Notes: generated from the sequence alone by a model not told the origin. Numbered from the stretch's first letter, positions 50,259 through 63,330 are shown. The stretch: 64,000 bases of DNA from Onchocerca volvulus (GCA_000499405.2 HG738137.1:13261661-13325660), one strand, 5' to 3'. Made by a program: numbers and translations.

Positions 50259-53200
50259 AAACAAACAAACCTCCATATCTTGCATATGAGCTATACATGC
50301 TTGTTGGAAAATATTTAAGTTGCTTAAATTCATCAAATTATTAGGCATTCCGAGCGATGGTACCAATTGGGGTTGTTGTGGTACTAGCGATGTTGTTGAC
50401 GACGGTAATGGTGATATCGATGGCGCTTCTTGTGATTCTAAAGTTATGCCTAAAGAAGTTCCGCTCATTTCACTCAATGGATTTTCTTTCATTCGTGATA
50501 ATAGCAATTCCTGCAAATTAATTGTGGTTAGTATTGCAAAAGACTTTATTTTGAAATAAAAATCTCATTTTAAAAACGAAGAAAAAAAATTTTTTTAATG
50601 TCTTTTCATTACTATTTTTTCAAAAAAAAAACAATAAAATAATATTAATGAAAAAGCATTAAAATTAAGAAAATGATATAAGGAATAATTTTAGAAAAAA
50701 TCTTACTTCATATTTGGAATCATTTATGCTATCACTGGTGCTGGGATTTTCCGGTGAATTTTTCTCCTGAAGCCGTGCAGCGATCTGATTTAGCTTTAGA
50801 CCAGCTTTTCGTTTTTTAGCACCTTTATCGCTTTCCTGTTCCATACCAGATGAACCCTCATCAATGCTGCTTTTTCCAGAACTTGGTGAGTCTTGTGATT
50901 CACCTGAAATGAAATGAAACTTTATATTTGATTAGCGTTTAATTATACTTACATCGCCAACTGACCAAAGCAAGCAAATTTATTGCGGAAAATTGAATTA
51001 TTTCAAGATGATCGAACAATTTCATAATATCATTTTTATTTTATTTAAACAAATATCCGCTGCCAAAAAATTTCTTGTTCCTCCTAATAAGATGAATTAT
51101 TAGAAAATGCTGAACACTATCTGTACGTTCATGATAAGATGATTGGATACTAAATACGAATTGCTTATCAGCTATTTGTCAAACCGTTTTATCTAACAAA
51201 TTTATTGATTTCACCATCAATAACGCGAATGATAAATTTTTAGCTAACCGAAGATAGTAAAGGCTTAGATTACATGAAAGTTTCTCGATGAAATATAAAT
51301 TTTAGACTGTTAGAAATTCCCGACAAAATATAAATCTTAGATTGTTACAAAATTCCGATGAAATATCTCACTACTATTATGCTTTCCTCTCATCATCAGC
51401 ATAATATCCTTGTTAAATTTCGTGAAAACAAATAAAATAGGAAGTATACCGGAAATATCACTCATATTATGATCTTCCGAATCGGCTGTGCTAGGTTTTT
51501 CATCAACTTCAGCACCACTAATAAAATCATCTACTTCCACTTTCGATGCTTCCATTTCTTCATCTTGTTGTTCCATTTGTTCGTTTATATTACTGCTTGA
51601 TTCACTATAAATCAACGTAAAAAGAAAAATTAGAAAAATGTGTTAAAGTTGACTTATTATTATTGCTAAAATTAACTTCTTATTCTCATAAGAAAATAGG
51701 GCTTTTTTTGATTAGAAAAAAACTTGGTTTAAACAAAAAATGGGGATCAAATTAATACATATGTATAAGTACAAATGAATAGAGTGAGAAAAGTAAGAAA
51801 TATAAAAGAGAATTTTTAAACTCTTTCATCTAACTTATGAATTTCAAAATAAAAAAAAACTCAATTTGCAAGAAAAAGATTAAAAATGACCCGAAAGGAT
51901 ACGATTTGAAAATATTTTTAAAAATGACGTAAAGGAAACGAACAATGCTGTTTCATTGGATGGTTGTGGTACACCAAATATATTATACAATGGAATAAGC
52001 GGATTTTCGCCATTCGGACCGATCAGATGGCCCAGTTGATGTCGTAAACTATCTCCCTGATTAATCGCTTGATAACTACATACAGGACATTGTAATGATA
52101 TGCCAAGCATAGCACCTGGATTCATCCCGGTCATATTTTTCAATCGAAGCAATAATTCCATTTCTTCCATCTGCAAAATGGAATTTCTCTCTTTCTTTTT
52201 TTTAATTTCTGTTTTAAATTAATTGATCGCAATCGCATTATTTGATTGTTCGACGGCATTTTTTCATCCTTTTTTTTTGTCTTTCACCAGCTGTTCATTT
52301 TAATGATGCTCAAAAAATTTCATCTACATCTATCTCATTAATTTTATACTATCCAAAATTTTTTTTCAAAAAATTCAAAAATTTCATCCGAAAAAGAAAA
52401 AAGAAGAAAAAAAATTATATTCAAACATTTGACAAATCAATCTCATCATTCTGATCATATATTAAAAATCTTTTAACCAAACATTCTAAAAATTTTATTT
52501 ATGCATAATGTTTCGGAAAAAAAAAAAAAAAAACAAAAAAAAAAAGTGAAAAAGTACCTGTACCTGATGCTGTTGGCGGAAAAGTAGATGTGATGCGATA
52601 TTTAGCGAATTACTGGTTACAACAGGTGTCATACCCAATGCAGCAGTTATCTCTTGGGCCATAGTTGATGTTGTCGGTAATGGTTCAGGTGAGGAACAAT
52701 CAACCGATTGTACAGCAAGAGATTCGCTAAGACGTCGCATCGTTGTTGTATCATCATTTTCCGTAACTGCTTGTGTTGAACCTTGAAAACAAAAAAAAAA
52801 AGAAAGCAATTAAATTTAAATAAATTTTATTTTTGTTCAATCACTTAAAATTTGTAAATAGGAAATCTATTAAAAAATTTTTTGAAATTTAGAATTTATA
52901 AATATAAGAAATATTCATAAATTATTTACCATTACAAAGATTACTAGTACTTGCGGTAGCATTGATAGCAATGCCTACAGCAGAATCGGTAATATCAGTT
53001 GCACGATTATGATTATACTTCCTCAGGTGTAATTTTAAACTATGGCAATATTTCGTAGCATAGGTACAATCACGACAACGAAATTGATAAATATTTGTGT
53101 GTGATTTCATATGTGAATTAAGCATTGATTTGTTGACACATGAATAAGCACATTTTTTACAATGGAATGGTTTTGATCCCATATGATTTCGTAGATGATA

Positions 53201-55983
53201 TTCCTAAAATTAGATGGATTGTTAATTTCTCGAAATATTTCTAGAATAATATAGTTTTATTTTGTAAAAGAATGAAATTGTTTAATTGATCCCTTTTTTT
53301 TTTTTTTTGTTTTTTTTGGTACAAAAATTATGGATTTCTTCCTCTTTGGAACAATCGCTTGTTATTTATATATTTGTAATTTGATCATAATCTATCGGTC
53401 TATGATTCTTAAACTGTATTTATTTCTAAATAGAATATTTTTAGTTGAATTCCAATTATTGAATTCAAATTTGTTATCAAAAGGAAAAAAATTGAATTAA
53501 CAAAGTAATCTTTATTATAGCTTTAGTTTACAGATATTTATGCGCATTAAAATCATTTAATTTTCAAAATAAAAAGGAAAAGGAAAATTATATGTAAAAA
53601 TTACACGTAAGATTAAGAAATGATACCAAATGATGTTTGTATTCGGTGACAAAACCACATCGTGTACAGCCAAGTTGCTTCTCGATTGGTATATGAGTTC
53701 GAGCATGAGTCCATTGCTCCTCCTTCGATGTGCTAATATGACTACATTGCTTGCATTTGTAAGTTTTTGGTTTACTCGAACATTGCCTTGGCTTATCACC
53801 ATTTACCGGACTAACTGATGCTTCATCGCTATTTATCGATTTTATACTTTCTTGAAATGCTTGTGAACTAAGCAAACCTTGCGAAATCAATGCTGTTGCT
53901 AAATTTGCTGATGATAAATCCGGTAGTACGCTTGGATTTTCGGTGAAAGCACGAATTTGATCCAGGGCTGATGGTACCAAGCCACTTATTGATGTTGCGA
54001 CAGCCGAGAATGATGATGATGAAATTATATCGCTTGATGATGGTGGTGTTCCGGAACCGGATGGTAAACTAAGACCACTACTGGAATCACTTGCGGATGT
54101 AGTCGGACCGCTGCATGAACTCGATGAACAGCTAGCAGCAGCAGCTTGTGCCGCAGCTTGCGCAGCTACCGCAAGATTTGCTGCTTCTAAGACGGAAGCC
54201 ATCGAGGTAGCCAAATTACTGCCATCTACGGGTGTTGTTGCAATCCGTGTTACCGGTGTACTTGATGTTGATGCACTACCGGTCAATGCTTGTTCTACGT
54301 CAAGACCTGCAGCAAGCTGTTCTTCAACGGTATGAGAATCACGCATATGCTTCTTTAAACGTCCTTCTGTTCGTGACGTGTAATCACACATCGTGCATTG
54401 ATGATCACCATGAGTATTCATATGAGAATTATAATGGAATTTCGAGTTGCACGAGAAGCCACAAATATTACAGACAAGTGGTAGTGGTGTACCAGATTGT
54501 TGTGTTTCCGTTGTATTTACGGGACCTAATCCGGGAGCACGACAAAATGTTGATGAACTAGGTGTACTGGAAACAGATTCGGATCGTAAACTTGGTGCTA
54601 CAGATACTGATTGCGATACAAGACGATGACATGGACTACTGATTACCATCGAACCTGAGGTTGTTGCTGTTGAAGATGCTGTAGAAGGGCATAATTTTTC
54701 ATTCAGGATACGTTCTTCAATACGCATTGCCGTAAAACGAGTTTGTTCAAGTGGTGCTTCTATACGTGTTCCGTGTATTTCCGGTGATTCCATCTTATTC
54801 ACCAGAGGTCTAAAAATTTCACCTTTTTGTAATGATTGCAATAATATTAATTTGAATGTTTTTAAGAAAATTTCTACAAATATCATCATTTCACGAAAAA
54901 CTTTGTATAATATTTAAAAAAGGAAAAGAATACTGCAATAATAAACAAAAGAAAAACTTGAATTAAAAAATACTGTAATACCTGGTCTCATTATCATTAA
55001 CTGATCCACTTCCTGCAGGATCATCATTATCTAATATCCGTTTTTCATTCTTTTCATTTTCATCACTTTCTTTATGCTCAACATCTATTTCCACTTCACC
55101 ATCCACTGAAATTGAAATTACCATACCATATACTTATTTCATTCCATTTGATATCAACAGTAAGACACGCATATTTGATCAAAATATATTTTAAAAAAAA
55201 TAGACGGAAATGATTCCGTGATTTCAAATTAAACAAATCTTTTAAATTTAAAAGTATTGAAGATTTAAAAGTCATTTATACATATATTTAATTTTCAAAA
55301 ATTTTTTCCTTGATTACATAACAGATTCAATTTTATTCGTATCATGAAACAAATATCGATCGGCTTTTACAAATTTTATTTGCAAGATATGGAGGATAGA
55401 AAAAAAAAAAGAATTACGAAAATAATTTGCACTAATTTGAATGAAATTTAAAGTTTCTTTTAATGGTTAAAGAATTCAGTGTTGTACATTTTCTAGCAAT
55501 ATAATATGACTATACATCGATTTTATGAATCGTTAAACCGTTTCTGTTTTCATCCATTCTTTGTGATTGAACTAGTTATATACATATATTCAATTTGAAA
55601 GATTCAAATTCACCGAAATTTAAAATAGACTTCATTCGTGGTTCTTCTCCGGCATTATCCGTTTTTTCAACAAATTCATCATTATCCATATGAATCATAG
55701 CACCTATAGTTGCGTATGTTGATATGCCGATAATTTCGCTGCCTCTATTTTCGATTTTTAATAACGATTGTCCTTCTTCTTTATCAGCTATCTTACTAAC
55801 AGGATAAGACTCAATTGTTTTATCAGTCTTATTACAATCATCGGTCATTTCGATATCACTGATAATAAGCTTTGGCTCGGTACCATCTGTTTTCTCGTTA
55901 TGATAACTCTGTTTCACCGATATTACATGACTTCGCGATAATGATGATATAAACGAAGAATTATTTGACAATGATGATGTTGT

Positions 55984-56031
<48 letters not shown>

Positions 56032-56923
56032 GGAAGATGATGATGATGGTACAGCGAAACTTGATGCATCATCACCACAACTTCGAGTTACTGTTTCTAT
56101 TACAGTAGTAGCAAGATCTTGTTGTATTTTCGTATTTTGATCAAATAAGTATTGCTGCTGACGTTGTGGTTGCCGAAAAGCGCTAGAACCATCACCAGCA
56201 TGTACCATCGGATGATGATACTGTTGCTGTACTGTAGTAGTTTTAGAATTTGACAATGATTGCAATTCATTTTGATCTTTCAATTGCGTTAAATCACCAT
56301 TTTGTACAAATTGTTCATAATCAGAAGTTAGGAATGAAGTTTGCTGTTGTTGTTGTTGGATATCTTGTTGACAAGTTATGATCTGTTGTTCTGTTTCAGA
56401 TATAAGATTTGCAGTAGTTGAATGATTTGATAATACTGTTGAAGATTGATTTTGGTTTGTTTTACTGATCAACTGTTGTTGTTGTTGCTGCTGTAATGCA
56501 GCCGTTGCAGCACAACTTTGTTGTAACCAAAGTTGTGCTGCAACGGTTGTATTAGCGGTACCATTAGCGGATATTTTACTGCTATTCAATTGTTGCTGTA
56601 ATTTTTGCAAAAGTTGCTGTTTTCTGGTTTCTAATAATTTAGCTTCTTCTGCAGCTGCAGTAGCCATATAAATTTGTTGAGGTATTATTGCATGTGATAC
56701 TTGACCGCTGCTAATTGTTGAAGTTAGTTGTGCTAGCAATTTCTGCGTAGTATCATTTTGATGTTGCTGCTGTTGCCGTTGTTGTTGCAATGAATCCTGT
56801 ACTTCTGAAGAATCTCCATCATCTGAATTTAATAGCTCAAATGATTTTGATGATATCATTCGGGTTGGTAGCACTGAACTACTACTTGATGGTTGTTGTT
56901 GTTGTTGCTGTTGCTCTTGTTGT

Positions 56924-56987
<64 letters not shown>

Positions 56988-57063
56988 GGACGAAACTATC
57001 ATAAGGGGTAATTGGCGATAGGCTTACACCAGCCGTTTCGGTAGCGTTCTTGTCGTGTTGCAT
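48908..57063 (-). CDS. hbl-1: Hunchback-like C2H2 zinc-finger transcription factor HBL-1
   Basis: Ten exons in transcript order: 57063-55614, 55105-54982, 54809-53627, 53203-52930, 52781-52564, 52170-51944, 51604-51450, 50903-50707, 50510-50271, 49099-48908; phases close to 1,419 aa. Fingers 1-2 ([20 protein letters not shown]) are in exon 3. The conserved Hunchback block of four fingers spans exons 3-4 ([16 protein letters not shown] split by an intron, [40 protein letters not shown]). A further finger ([20 protein letters not shown]) is in exon 6. The terminal pair ([20 protein letters not shown]) resembles the Hunchback/Ikaros dimerisation fingers. Exon 1 carries long Gln and Ser tracts. 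In Caenorhabditis HBL-1 is a nuclear repressor controlling larval timing and is repressed through its 3' UTR by let-7-family and lin-4 microRNAs; conservation here is inferred. The Met at 57063 is chosen because an acceptor lies 33 nt upstream. The exon 6 donor (51944, or 51931 in an in-frame alternative) and exon 5 donor (52564 or 52558) are uncertain. Confidence 0.93.
55985..56048 (-). repeat. hbl-1: TCA trinucleotide tract encoding poly-Ser in hbl-1
   Basis: On the minus strand TCA repeats, with one TCT-CC interruption near 56032, encode about 20 consecutive Ser residues in exon 1. Confidence 0.95.
56502..56546. repeat. perfect 19 bp inverted repeat within hbl-1 exon 1
   Basis: Arms 56502-56520 and 56528-56546 are exact reverse complements separated by TTGTAAC. 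The mRNA could form a strong hairpin. It encodes part of an Ala/Gln-rich stretch ([15 protein letters not shown]). Confidence 0.95.
56892..56988 (-). repeat. hbl-1: CAA/CAG trinucleotide tract encoding poly-Gln in hbl-1
   Basis: On the minus strand about 30 codons are almost pure CAA with rare CAG, CGA and GAA, encoding a Gln run broken by Arg and Glu near the HBL-1 N-terminus. More Gln clusters continue through exon 1. Confidence 0.95.
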
Positions 57064-57100
57064 TGGATGAAAGCTACGTCTATTATCGGTAATGTTCTGA
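57064..57100 (-). promoter_or_regulatory. hbl-1: candidate spliced-leader or cis acceptor at the 5' end of hbl-1
   Basis: On the minus strand AATTCATTTCAG ends at 57097 and an in-frame segment (NITDNRRSFHP) leads to the Met at 57063. This is either a trans-splice acceptor with a 33 nt leader or a cis acceptor joined to an unseen coding exon upstream. Confidence 0.45.
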
Positions 57101-58860
57101 AATGAATTTTTATTAAACAAAAAGGCAAAAATCATTTTTTTTTTTTACTTTCATCACTCACTCAAGAATCCAATTCAGGTAGAATTTTTGAGTGATAAAG
57201 ATAAAAGTTGGCAATTGTTTAATTTCGAATAATCTCTCCTTCATAAAAAGATGCATAGAAAATTCGAGAAAAAAAAAAGTTCACTTAAGTATATTGCATC
57301 AGTAAAAGATTAAATGTTATCATTCCAATTCATGTAAAATTTAATTCCAAATTAAATTCAATGAATGTTCGGTAGCAACAGCAAATTCATAAATTAATTA
57401 AAGTAACTGACAAGAATAGCAAATTCACAAATTAACTGGAAATATTTGAAAAAATAGGACAAAAATGCTTAAGCAGAAAGAGAATAGAAAAATCAAACTT
57501 GATGAGAGAAAAGTTTCTTTTCACTTTTTTTTTTTCTTTCGTCACAATTATCTTTATGTTTTCATGTGATTTTGGTGGGTTGCAAGCTAAGTTTTAGAAA
57601 AAGACTTCCTATGAATAATAAGGAAAACTGAAAAAAAAAAAAAATGGAAAAATGAAAAAAAGAAACAAATTAAAAAAAGAGAAAGAGATGTCGGGAAAGT
57701 TAGGAAAGAAAGCAAAAGAGGAGAGAATTTTTTGATATTTTATGATCAACAATAAAACATAAAAAAAAAAAAAAAAAAAAGAATAGTATCATCGTTTTGT
57801 GTTTGATTTTCTTATATGAATATATATATATATATATATTCAATTATGTAAGCATTTGATATGCTTGAATGATTTTTCGAAGCACTTTTTTTTTTCTTTT
57901 TTTGCTCTTTTTGTTATATCTATATTTTTTTTTTTAAAGTAAAATTTCAATTTTATATTTTTTTTTTACAATTTTTCAAAATTTTTTCCTTTTACATACA
58001 TTTCATGGTTGAATAATATGCATGTGAATTTTATCTATAATTTATAAAATTCTAGGGCTAATATAATATAAATTAGCTACGAGTATATTTAACATTTCGG
58101 ATAATTTACACAAAAAGTTATTTCTTCATCCACCAAAATGATTCATTATCATCAACACTGAATGAATTTCACGGAAATAACTTCACTAACTTTATTTAAA
58201 TCTTCAATTCAATTTATATCCATCTTTGATTAAATCTATAATTAACAATTGCCAACAATTATGATCAAGTTCATATTAGAATCCATTAGCTCTATATTGG
58301 TGATATTTTAATATTATATGACGAAAATATAGGTGAAATTGCATAACTTGAAAAGTATTCTTCGATGGATATTTACTTTACATTTTAATCCCATCATAAA
58401 TGTTATTATACTGATAATATTCAATGGAATAATTATAAGAGAAAGAAAAAAGAATGTAAATAATTTTGTATTTCTTCTCAATCATTGTCATCAATTAAGA
58501 ATCAAAGTTTCATTAGAGAATCAACTATTCGGATAATGCCAAGAAAGATTTAAGGATTGTAAGCAGAAAGTCCTTAACAGTCATTATCACCAATTTAAGG
58601 TGACATTTTGACCACAGGATCAATCATTCGATTGATGTCAAAAAAAAAAAAAAAAAATATTGCAAACGAATACCTTGTTGAAAATATTGCTCTTCTGCAG
58701 CAACCATTCGTTCGATTATTCTTCAACTAATTCTTCATAATTTATTTAATTACGATGGTACTCGTTCTCCCGAACTGCTTTTTTTTTTGTGAAATTTCAA
58801 TCTTTTCTTTCTTCCTTCTAAATTTCCTTACTATTTTGCTTACCACTGCTATTATACAGG

Positions 58861-58967
58861 GTAATTTTCCGATGTTACCAGGAGAACCGGTGAAAGCGTA
58901 TCACCCGCATAGTTTGACTACCATCCAGCACCTGAAAACAATGATATTAGTAAAATATGCCTCATAA
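58861..58967. other. orphan exon-like island upstream of hbl-1, strand uncertain
   Basis: On + a TATTATACAG site precedes an open frame GNFPMLPGEPVKAYHPHSLT that runs to TAA 58965-58967. On - a CATTGTTTTCAG acceptor and a CTCCTG|GTAACA donor bracket a segment of about 54 nt containing an ATG. GC content is well above the surroundings. The minus-strand reading would suit a 5' non-coding exon of hbl-1; joined to exon 1 it does not keep frame. Confidence 0.3.
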
Positions 58968-60117
58968 TATACTACAATTTTTTACATTTTACATTGATTA
59001 CAATGACGAAATGAGGTTTATTAAAATTTCTGAGAAATGTCCTGCTATTTCTTTAAATACATCCCTAACATTGATGTTTTTGAAAATAGTGCAAAAAATG
59101 GGAGAAATTATTTTGAGCTTATCAAAATAGACTGAAATGAGGTAAAATGAGGAGCAATAAGTTTTGATAATATGTCAATCCAACAGAAAATTTAGGAAAA
59201 TCAATTGTTCAAAATTAGATGATAAATGCAGAGACAATTACGCAACACATTTTTCCCGTCAGTATGCATAATTTATCCAAATATAAAATATTCCAAAATT
59301 TTTTCCAATATATAGATGACGCATAAAAATTATCGGAAAAATCTATCGAAAGAACAAATATTCAAAAAGATAAATGAAGTGATAAAGAAAAAAAAAATCA
59401 GTTCAAATCTCATCTATGAATATTTTTAAAATAATTTTTTCTTAGATTACAACTTATGATATTTTCTTCGATTTCGATTTATCCTTTCATCGTTAAACTT
59501 CAAAAAAGAGAAAGGGAGAAAGAGAGAGAGAGAGATTTATTATTTACTTGATTTCTTCAATTATTCATTGTTAAATAGCAAATTTTGAGAAAAATTGCTA
59601 AGTAAAATTGCCATCATTAGACAGCTCAAAATAGAAAGTGATATTGACTATTTTCATAGATTTTTCTAATAAATTTGTTTGTTTATTTGTTCATTTTGCA
59701 TGCTTATGTTGTTTACATTTATGTGTTATTTACGGAAAAAGTCATCAATTTGACGTCATTTTTCCGGTTGTCATCCACAACTGCAACCAGTTGGCTCTCA
59801 AGCAGTATGATTGTCACTTATACCAAAAATACTACTATTAAAAATAGTACGATGTTAGTTATTATTGTCATCATTTATTGAATATTCTCTCTCTCTCTCT
59901 CTCTTTCTCTTTCATGTATTATTTTGCAAATACACGAAAGAAATTTGGAAAATGAAAAAGCTAAAACGAAAAGTGAGGAAAATAAAAGAGATGAAAGAAA
60001 AATGGCCTCTGTACATAACACATAAACATGTGGAAACATATTTATTTATGTATTAAAGCGGGTGGGGCAATTTGCCCGAGGCATTTTCACTAAGCTATCA
60101 CTACTAACTGCTATCAC

Positions 60118-60123
60118 TACTAA

Positions 60124-60178
<55 letters not shown>

Positions 60179-60223
60179 TACAATAACTACCAATATCACC
60201 ACTACTACTACTATAATTACTCC

Positions 60224-60260
<37 letters not shown>

Positions 60261-60660
60261 GCAATGAATACCATTAAAAGAACTATAATTAATAATTAAT
60301 TACAATTAATTACCAGTAGGATTGCTATTACCATTATTACTACTACAACAACAACAACTATTACTAAAGCTCTAATAACTTGTTAACTACTACAATTATA
60401 GTAACAACTATTGCTACAATAGCAACAACTACTATTATTTTTAGTACTACTGCTATTACTACTATTTTGCTATTACTACAACAGTAATAACAACTACTAC
60501 TACAACAATAATTATTATTACAATAACAAAAACTACAACAACAATTAATTACTAAAACAATAACAACTACTACAATTATTGTAACAACTATTACTACTGC
60601 AACAATAACAACAACAACAATAACTATTGCTACTACAATAATTATTAGTATCATTAGCGA
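60118..60660. repeat. compound trinucleotide block, (ACT)n, (CAA)n and derivatives
   Basis: Pure (ACT)n spans about 60124-60179 and pure (CAA)n about 60223-60260. They are followed by 300 bp of interspersed ACT, ACA, ATT and GCT triplets. Leu/Asn-rich and Val/Cys-rich open frames are by-products. Confidence 0.95.
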
Positions 60661-60764
60661 TAGTTGCTTGTTCTCATCCCAATCCTTGTTTTCTCTCAAA
60701 TTTTCTCTCATCGAAATAATAATGGATAGAAGCGGCCACTCCATTACATTTTCGAAAATAAAAT

Positions 60765-60765
<1 letters not shown>

Positions 60766-60822
<57 letters not shown>

Positions 60823-60824
60823 AC
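60766..60824. repeat. (CA)n microsatellite
   Basis: About 55 bp of CA repeat with one T interruption near the right end. Confidence 0.98.
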
Positions 60825-61322
60825 GCAAATGGATGAGTTGATGATTTTATTTGATGCAAGAAAACTGGAAATCCGTAAACAAGAACAACTTAGTTATTGA
60901 AGAAAGAAGAGAGATGACGATATTGTCAAAGAAGAAAAAATAATAATAATAATTCATATTTAGATTAATAAATGATCGACGGATTGATGTAAAAAAGAGA
61001 AATTCAAGCAATTTATTCAATTTCTAAAATGCAACTTCATAAATGCAAAATTTATTTCTAAATTATTTTTAAATAATAATAAAGCAAAAAAAAAAAGACT
61101 GATATTCTTTTATTTCGTTTGATGAATTATAATCATTCATTAGAGAGAAATGGATTATAAATGAATGACTTCTATTTAGAATTAAATAATGATTCGAAAA
61201 TATAGAAATAAATAAAGAGTTTATCAAAACAAGACTAATTATCCCTTAGTAGTACTGTTTTGCAAACTTTCAATTTATTTTTAGATTTTCGTGACTTATT
61301 CCCTCGAAAATAAAGCGTAGAT

Positions 61323-61384
61323 AAATTTGAAGAGTAAATAAATCATTTCTGATTACATTCATGATTTATTTACTCTTCAAATTT
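61323..61384. repeat. perfect 24 bp inverted repeat with 14-base loop
   Basis: Arms 61323-61346 and 61361-61384 are exact reverse complements around the 14-base loop TTCTGATTACATTC. Transcribed from either strand it folds into a 62 nt hairpin. It is not part of a recognised gene. Confidence 0.95.
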
Positions 61385-62469
61385 TTCATTTCCGAAAATC
61401 ATTTATTTCCGAAAAAGGAAGGATAAAAGAATTGGAACTTTTTCCATTCATTCATTCGACGAATTACCATTATGGATACTTAAATGTGCAAAAGTGCAAA
61501 AACGTAGAGAAGGAGAGAGTATTCCATAAATCTTTTAACAGTTCGCAATGATGCTAGATATTGACTGACAAATAGGAGAAATTGAAATCGTAATATTTCG
61601 AAAAGAGAAAGTAGCCAAGGAAATTCATTTCGGTTCAAAAAAAAAAGCCAATACACCTTAATTTCAATTGGAAAATAGCCTAGCTTTTTTTTTGGGTTCG
61701 AATATAGTGATGAATATAGGATTAATCTTAGAGATGCGAGATTCCAAAATTCTGACTTTCAAAGTATTTTAATCTAATCTATTTTATTCGTTAAAAAAAA
61801 CAAGTGAATTAATAATTTAATTTGGAAATTTTTTTTTTTATTGAAATTCTATGACTTCTAAAAGTGGAATTTTTCTAACTGATAATCTATATAAATAATA
61901 ATACTGATAGGAATGAATTATTTCATTATTAATAATTTCAATGTCTGAAAATTACTAAATTATTCATCTACCCGGAAGTTTACTACTACTTCTACTACTC
62001 CTACTACTTTTACTACTACCATTACCATTCGGACATAACACATACATTATTATTAAAATAATTCCAAAATGGACAAGAGAATGATCGTTTTACAAACAAT
62101 GCGAGAGCGAAAAACTGGTTAGAAATGGGGAGGAAGAAGAGAGATTTGGCGTTTAAAAATGCAACTTGAACGAAGTTTTGCAAAAACAGCATAATTTCAT
62201 CCATAAAAACAATTTTGATACAAACATTTAATAGCAAATCTTTCCCTTTTTCCTTCTTCAAAATTCCTTTCAATCATCGCCTTTTTCCTTCTTTCCCAAA
62301 TTTTTCTTCTCATTTATCATTTCAAGTTTTATCACTCATTTTTATTTCATCTCTTTCTTTTTACCCTCTCTCTCGCTCTCTCTCTCTTTTCATTTTTCTT
62401 TTTAAAGAAACCAGCAAAAATTTTATCAAACATCAGGAAAAGTTTTGAAATTATCAGCTGTATGCAAGA

Positions 62470-62494
62470 AATATATATATATATATATATATAT
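62470..62494. repeat. (TA)n microsatellite
   Basis: About 12 uninterrupted TA units, bordered by AAGAA on the left and TGCGAAA on the right. Confidence 0.95.
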
Positions 62495-62846
62495 GCGAAA
62501 ACAACAACACTTTGAAAACGACGAAAATAAATCTGTTTGGTTGGTTGGAATGACCGGTTATATCGGAAAATTTTGATGTAAAGTGATGCCAAAGAGCTGT
62601 GAAGAAAAATGCTGCTGGCAGGCTGGTTTTGATATCGGACGATGATTGCATGAGAGAGGAGGAAAAAGGAGGAAAAACGGGATAGTTCATGGTTTGGTCG
62701 TGAAAGTTAGCAATATCAGGTCGATACGGACTGATAAAACAGGCATGAAAAAGGGGTACCACGGGTCAGAAGGGACAACGACAGAGTTTTCAGGATGTTT
62801 GGCTGGATAGGCTAGAATAGATGGATAAATGATTCGTTGCAAGCCT

Positions 62847-62895
62847 TAGCAGCAGCAGTAGTAGCAGTAGCAGTAGCAGCAGCAGCAGCAGCAGC
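62847..62895. repeat. AGC/AGT trinucleotide repeat
   Basis: About 16 triplets of AGC with interspersed AGT. On the minus strand one frame is open through it and reads as an Ala/Thr run (KAKLAAAAAAATATATT) to a TAG, but no splice context supports a gene. Confidence 0.9.
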
Positions 62896-63330
62896 TAACT
62901 TTGCTTTTGCATCTTTTGCAGCCAAGTATCCATTCAAACGATGAATTAAATATATTTTTGCTTATTCAAAAAAAGTTTTACAAATCTTTTCACTCCAATC
63001 TCTTCTACATCTCTCTTCTTCCCTCTTGTATAATCATTTATATCCTATTTATTTCTTATGACATTCATTTATCACTATTTCAATGATATTTTCATCATAT
63101 CAACCATCATCGCTTCAATATTATTTTCATCACATTATCATCCTCATCTTAATATTATTTTCAGATCTTGTTGTTGTGAATATTTCTCAGCTGACATAGA
63201 TAGACAAATATTACATTTAAATGGACGGACAAACAAAACATGTCAAGTAATATGCGTAGAGCAATGAAGAAATAAATTGTATTTTTCCACTGATTTTATA
63301 TTACTAAGCGAAATGAATGGATGAACTTTC

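Noticed and set aside
54232..54629. Plus-strand open frames of 60-109 codons
   Set aside because: Antisense shadows of the large hbl-1 exon with its zinc fingers.
56790..57011. Plus-strand frame with a long Val run
   Set aside because: Antisense of the HBL-1 poly-Gln tract.
60364..60859. Minus-strand open frames rich in Val/Ile/Cys resembling a membrane protein
   Set aside because: Derived from triplet and (CA)n repeats, not a protein family.
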